From NCBI GenBank assembly GCA_902520385.1, contig CABYOB010000025.1, positions 1 to 7,843 of the forward strand: 7,843 nucleotides of DNA, in the 5' to 3' direction. The stretch comes from an uncultured Bacteroidota bacterium (GTDB lineage: Bacteria > Bacteroidota > Bacteroidia > Flavobacteriales > TMED113). Shown here in pieces: positions 5,226 through 7,843 of the stretch (position 1 is its first letter; each line of letters opens with the position of its first letter). Under the pieces are notes generated by a model, which saw only the letters and a list, made by a program, of their open reading frames with translations, was not told where the DNA came from and did not search any database. The translations under genes and the position numbers were made by a program.

Positions 5226-7843
5226 TTAATTAAAATTATTATTAAAATTTTCATTTTCAGAAGAACTATCATCAGAAGAACTATCATCAGAAGAACTATC
5301 ATCAGAAGAACTATCATCAGAAGAACTATCATCAGTTTCTAGATTATTAGAATCAGTCATATTTTTATCAACGTCATTAGGTCTAGTTTCAATATTTTCA
5401 GATTCTTCGTCTTGATGTTCATCATCAGATATTTCCACTTTAGCAACAGCAGCAATTAAATCATCATTTTTTAAATTAATTAATCTAACTCCCTGAGTAG
5501 CTCTACCCATTACACGCATATCATCAACTGACATTCTTATTGTAATTCCTGATTTATTAATAATCATTAAATCATCGCCATCTTTAACATTCTTAATAGC
5601 AATTAAGTTCCCTGTTTTATCAGTAACATTAATGGTCTTAACCCCTTTTCCTCCTCTATTAGTGGTTCTGTAATCTTCAACTTTTGATCTTTTTCCATAG
5701 CCATTTTCTGAAACGACCAACACTTCAGATTGAACATCATCAACACAAATCATTCCAATAACCTGATCTTTATCACTTGCTAATCTAATACCTCTAACAC
5801 CTGTACTCCCTCTACCCATCGAACGTGCTTTTTCTTCATTAAATCTTATACACTTACCTGACCTTAGCGCCATCATAATATCCATAGAGCCATTTGTTAA
5901 TTTAGCTTCTAATAATTGATCTCCTTCTCTAATATTAATTGCCTTAATTCCATTTTGACGTGGACGAGAATATGACTCCAAGGAAGTCTTTTTAATAACT
6001 CCTTTCTTTGTGCACATTAATATATAATTTGAATTTATATATTCATCATCTTTTAAATTATCTACATTAATAAAGGCCATAACCTTATCATCAGAAGGAA
6101 TGTTAATTAAATTTTGAATTGCACGTCCTTTTGCAGTTTTAGACCCTTCAGGTATCTCATAAACCTTTAACCAAAAACATTTACCATTTTCAGAGAAAAA
6201 AAGCATATAATTATGATTAGTAGCTATAAATATATGTTCTAAGAAATCCTCATCTCTAGAAGAAGCACCTTTATGACCAACTCCTCCTCTATTTTGTTGT
6301 CTATACTCAGAAAGTGGCGTTCTCTTTATATAACCTAAATGAGAAATAGTAATAACTACCTTTTCATTTGGTATCATATCTTCAATACTCAAATCAGCAC
6401 TTGAATATTCAATCTGAGTTCTTCTATCGTCACCAAATTTTTCTTTAACATCTTTAAAATCTTCAATCAACATATCTAATCTTAAATCTTCGTTATTTAA
6501 AATTTCATTAAGGGATTTGATTTTATTCATTAATTCCTGATGTTCTTTTTTAATTTTATCCCTTTCAAGACCTGTTAATTTTTGTAAACGAAGATCTAAA
6601 ATTGCCTTAGCTTGAATTTCTGATAAATTATAATTATTTATTAATCCATTTCTTGCTTCTTCAGGAGTATGGGATTTTTTAATTAAAGTAATAATTTCAT
6701 CTAAATTATCAAGTGCAATAAGAAGACCTTGTAAAATATGAGCTCTTTTTTCTGCTTGTTTTAAATCAAATTTTGTCTTTCTAATTAAAACTTCATGTCT
6801 ATGTGCAACAAAAAGTTGAATAATTTGTTTTAAGTTTAATAACCTAGGTCTACCCTTTACTAGAGCAATATTATTAATACTAAATGAAGATTGGAGCTGA
6901 GTGTATTTAAATAATTTATTTAAAACAATATTTGGAATCGCATCTCTTTTTAAAACATATACAATTCTCATTCCTCTTCTATCTGACTCATCTCTTATAT
7001 CAGATATTCCTTCTAACTTTTTCTGATTAATTAAATCTGCTGTTTTTTTTATCATTTCAGATTTATTAACCTGGTAAGGTATTTCTGTAACAATAATAGC
7101 TTCTCTATTATTTTTCAGCTCTTCAAAATGAGTTTTAGATCGAAGGACTACCCTTCCTTTTCCTGTTTCAAAAGCTTGTTTCACGCCCTCATACCCATAA
7201 ATAATTCCACCTGTAGGAAAATCAGGTGCTTTTATATAGTTCATAAGTTCTTCTACCTCTATTTTCCCTCTATATTCAATATATTTTATAATACCATCTA
7301 AAACTTCAGTCAAATTATGAGGAGCCATGTTTGTAGCCATACCTACAGCAATACCACTAGCACCGTTAACTAAAATAGAAGGTATTCTAGTAGGTAATAC
7401 TGTTGGTTCTTTTAAAGTATCATCAAAATTTAATTGAAAATCTACTGTATCTTTTTCTATATCAGAAAGCATCTCTTCAGCAATTTTTCGAAGTCGAGTT
7501 TCAGTATAACGCATAGCAGCAGGACTATCTCCATCAATGGACCCAAAATTACCTTGTCCATCAACCATTTGATATCTTAATGACCATTCTTGAGCCATTC
7601 TGACCATTGCATCATAAACAGATGAATCTCCATGAGGGTGATATTTACCAAGAACCTCCCCAACTAACCTAGCAGATTTCTTATGAGCTCTGTTAGACAT
7701 GAGCCCTAATTCATGCATACCATATAGTATTCTTCTGTGTACTGGTTTTAGACCATCTCTGACATCTGGAAGTGCTCTAGAGACAATAACACTCATCGAG
7801 TAATCAATGTAAGCCGATTCCATTTCATTAACAATATTGATCG
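5226..7843 (-). CDS. gyrA: DNA gyrase subunit A (5' end beyond window)
   Basis: This is the breakage-reunion subunit of the type IIA topoisomerase that introduces negative supercoils with GyrB. Numbering from the first in-window ATG (7823), the catalytic Tyr is Y106 in AAMRYTETR, equal to E. coli Tyr122 (offset 16). The quinolone region HPHGDSSVYDAMVRMAQ keeps S67 and D71 (E. coli Ser83 and Asp87), so no classical resistance change is visible. The C-terminal beta-pinwheel (about 480-797) has the GyrA box as QNRGGVG (510-516) and a later TNRGGKG, which supports GyrA over ParC. The acidic tail (798-865) ends in five DDSSS repeats. The reading frame stays open upstream of 7823 as INIVNE, matching the Bacteroidota GyrA N-terminus, so the true start is about 10 or more codons outside the window. 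This is the first visible gene of the run. Confidence 0.97.
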   Translation of the reverse strand, partial: INIVNEMESAYIDYSMSVIVSRALPDVRDGLKPVHRRILYGMHELGLMSNRAHKKSARLVGEVLGKYHPHGDSSVYDAMVRMAQEWSLRYQMVDGQGNFGSIDGDSPAAMRYTETRLRKIAEEMLSDIEKDTVDFQLNFDDTLKEPTVLPTRIPSILVNGASGIAVGMATNMAPHNLTEVLDGIIKYIEYRGKIEVEELMNYIKAPDFPTGGIIYGYEGVKQAFETGKGRVVLRSKTHFEELKNNREAIIVTEIPYQVNKSEMIKKTADLINQKKLEGISDIRDESDRRGMRIVYVLKRDAIPNIVLNKLFKYTQLQSSFSINNIALVKGRPRLLNLKQIIQLFVAHRHEVLIRKTKFDLKQAEKRAHILQGLLIALDNLDEIITLIKKSHTPEEARNGLINNYNLSEIQAKAILDLRLQKLTGLERDKIKKEHQELMNKIKSLNEILNNEDLRLDMLIEDFKDVKEKFGDDRRTQIEYSSADLSIEDMIPNEKVVITISHLGYIKRTPLSEYRQQNRGGVGHKGASSRDEDFLEHIFIATNHNYMLFFSENGKCFWLKVYEIPEGSKTAKGRAIQNLINIPSDDKVMAFINVDNLKDDEYINSNYILMCTKKGVIKKTSLESYSRPRQNGIKAINIREGDQLLEAKLTNGSMDIMMALRSGKCIRFNEEKARSMGRGSTGVRGIRLASDKDQVIGMICVDDVQSEVLVVSENGYGKRSKVEDYRTTNRGGKGVKTINVTDKTGNLIAIKNVKDGDDLMIINKSGITIRMSVDDMRVMGRATQGVRLINLKNDDLIAAVAKVEISDDEHQDEESENIETRPNDVDKNMTDSNNLETDDSSSDDSSSDDSSSDDSSSDDSSSENENFNNNFN
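5257..5335 (-). repeat. 15-bp perfect tandem repeat in the gyrA 3' end
   Basis: A 15-bp unit (coding strand GATGATAGTTCTTCT, Asp-Asp-Ser-Ser-Ser) is repeated five times with no mismatch, at residues 831-855. The exact periodicity extends over 79 bp. Because the unit is a multiple of three, copy-number change would keep the frame. Identity down to the synonymous positions points to recent slippage expansion. Confidence 0.95.

Noticed and set aside
5257..5335. CRISPR-like short repeat array
   Set aside because: The repeats are contiguous with no spacers, in frame within gyrA, and encode a regular DDSSS tail.
7821..7823. ATG at 7823 as the gyrA start
   Set aside because: The frame stays open to the window edge as INIVNE before this Met, matching the usual GyrA N-terminus; the Met is internal.
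5226..7843. ParC (topoisomerase IV subunit A) instead of GyrA
   Set aside because: A GyrA-box-like QNRGGVG and a full-length pinwheel with several blades fit GyrA better.
1..7843. Plus-strand genes or tRNA/rRNA genes
   Set aside because: All inter-gene gaps are too short or lack such signals, and every long frame with family motifs is on the minus strand.

Overview
The window is AT-rich DNA, and all five protein-coding genes lie on the minus strand, so transcription runs from the right edge to the left. The organism is most likely a marine flavobacterium or a close relative in the Bacteroidota. Three things point there: a C-terminal type IX secretion (T9SS) type-A sorting domain on the leftmost protein, a GyrA N-terminus of the form found in that phylum, and start regions with no Shine-Dalgarno sequence but A/T-rich leaders. 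This assignment is an inference from family knowledge, not from a database match.

Layout in transcription order. (1) gyrA (5226-7843) encodes DNA gyrase subunit A. Its first ~10 codons lie beyond the right edge, and its acidic C-terminal tail carries five perfect copies of a 15-bp repeat (Asp-Asp-Ser-Ser-Ser). (2) After 6 nt comes an exported tetratricopeptide-repeat protein (4041-5219). (3) After 3 nt comes a complete Rieske non-haem iron oxygenase alpha subunit (2967-4037). It starts at GTG, in the same frame as the preceding gene's stop codon, and has Glu at the usual bridging-Asp position. (4) After 19 nt comes an exported protein of unknown function (2018-2947). A hairpin plus T-run starting at its stop codon looks like the terminator of this four-gene run. 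(5) After a 90-bp gap comes a separate, left-truncated gene (1-1927). It encodes a secreted, very acidic protein with 50 cysteines in the 642 visible residues.

The most interesting object is gene 5. It is a mosaic of small disulfide-rich modules that are better known from animal extracellular proteins: an EF-hand/dockerin-like calcium loop, a Trp/Asp segment with Trp at every fifth residue, two Kazal-like modules, two ShK-like six-cysteine modules, a VWC-like stretch and two 24-residue Cys/Asn/Asp repeats. It ends in the T9SS sorting domain. This suggests a surface-attached or released protein with protease-inhibitor, calcium-binding or adhesive roles; its function is not established.

The operon mixes a housekeeping topoisomerase gene with two exported proteins and one cytosolic oxygenase. 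Tight spacing supports co-transcription, but the sequence shows no obvious shared pathway. No RNA genes, CRISPR arrays, insertion sequences or transfer signatures were seen. The only gap longer than 20 bp between genes is 1928-2017.
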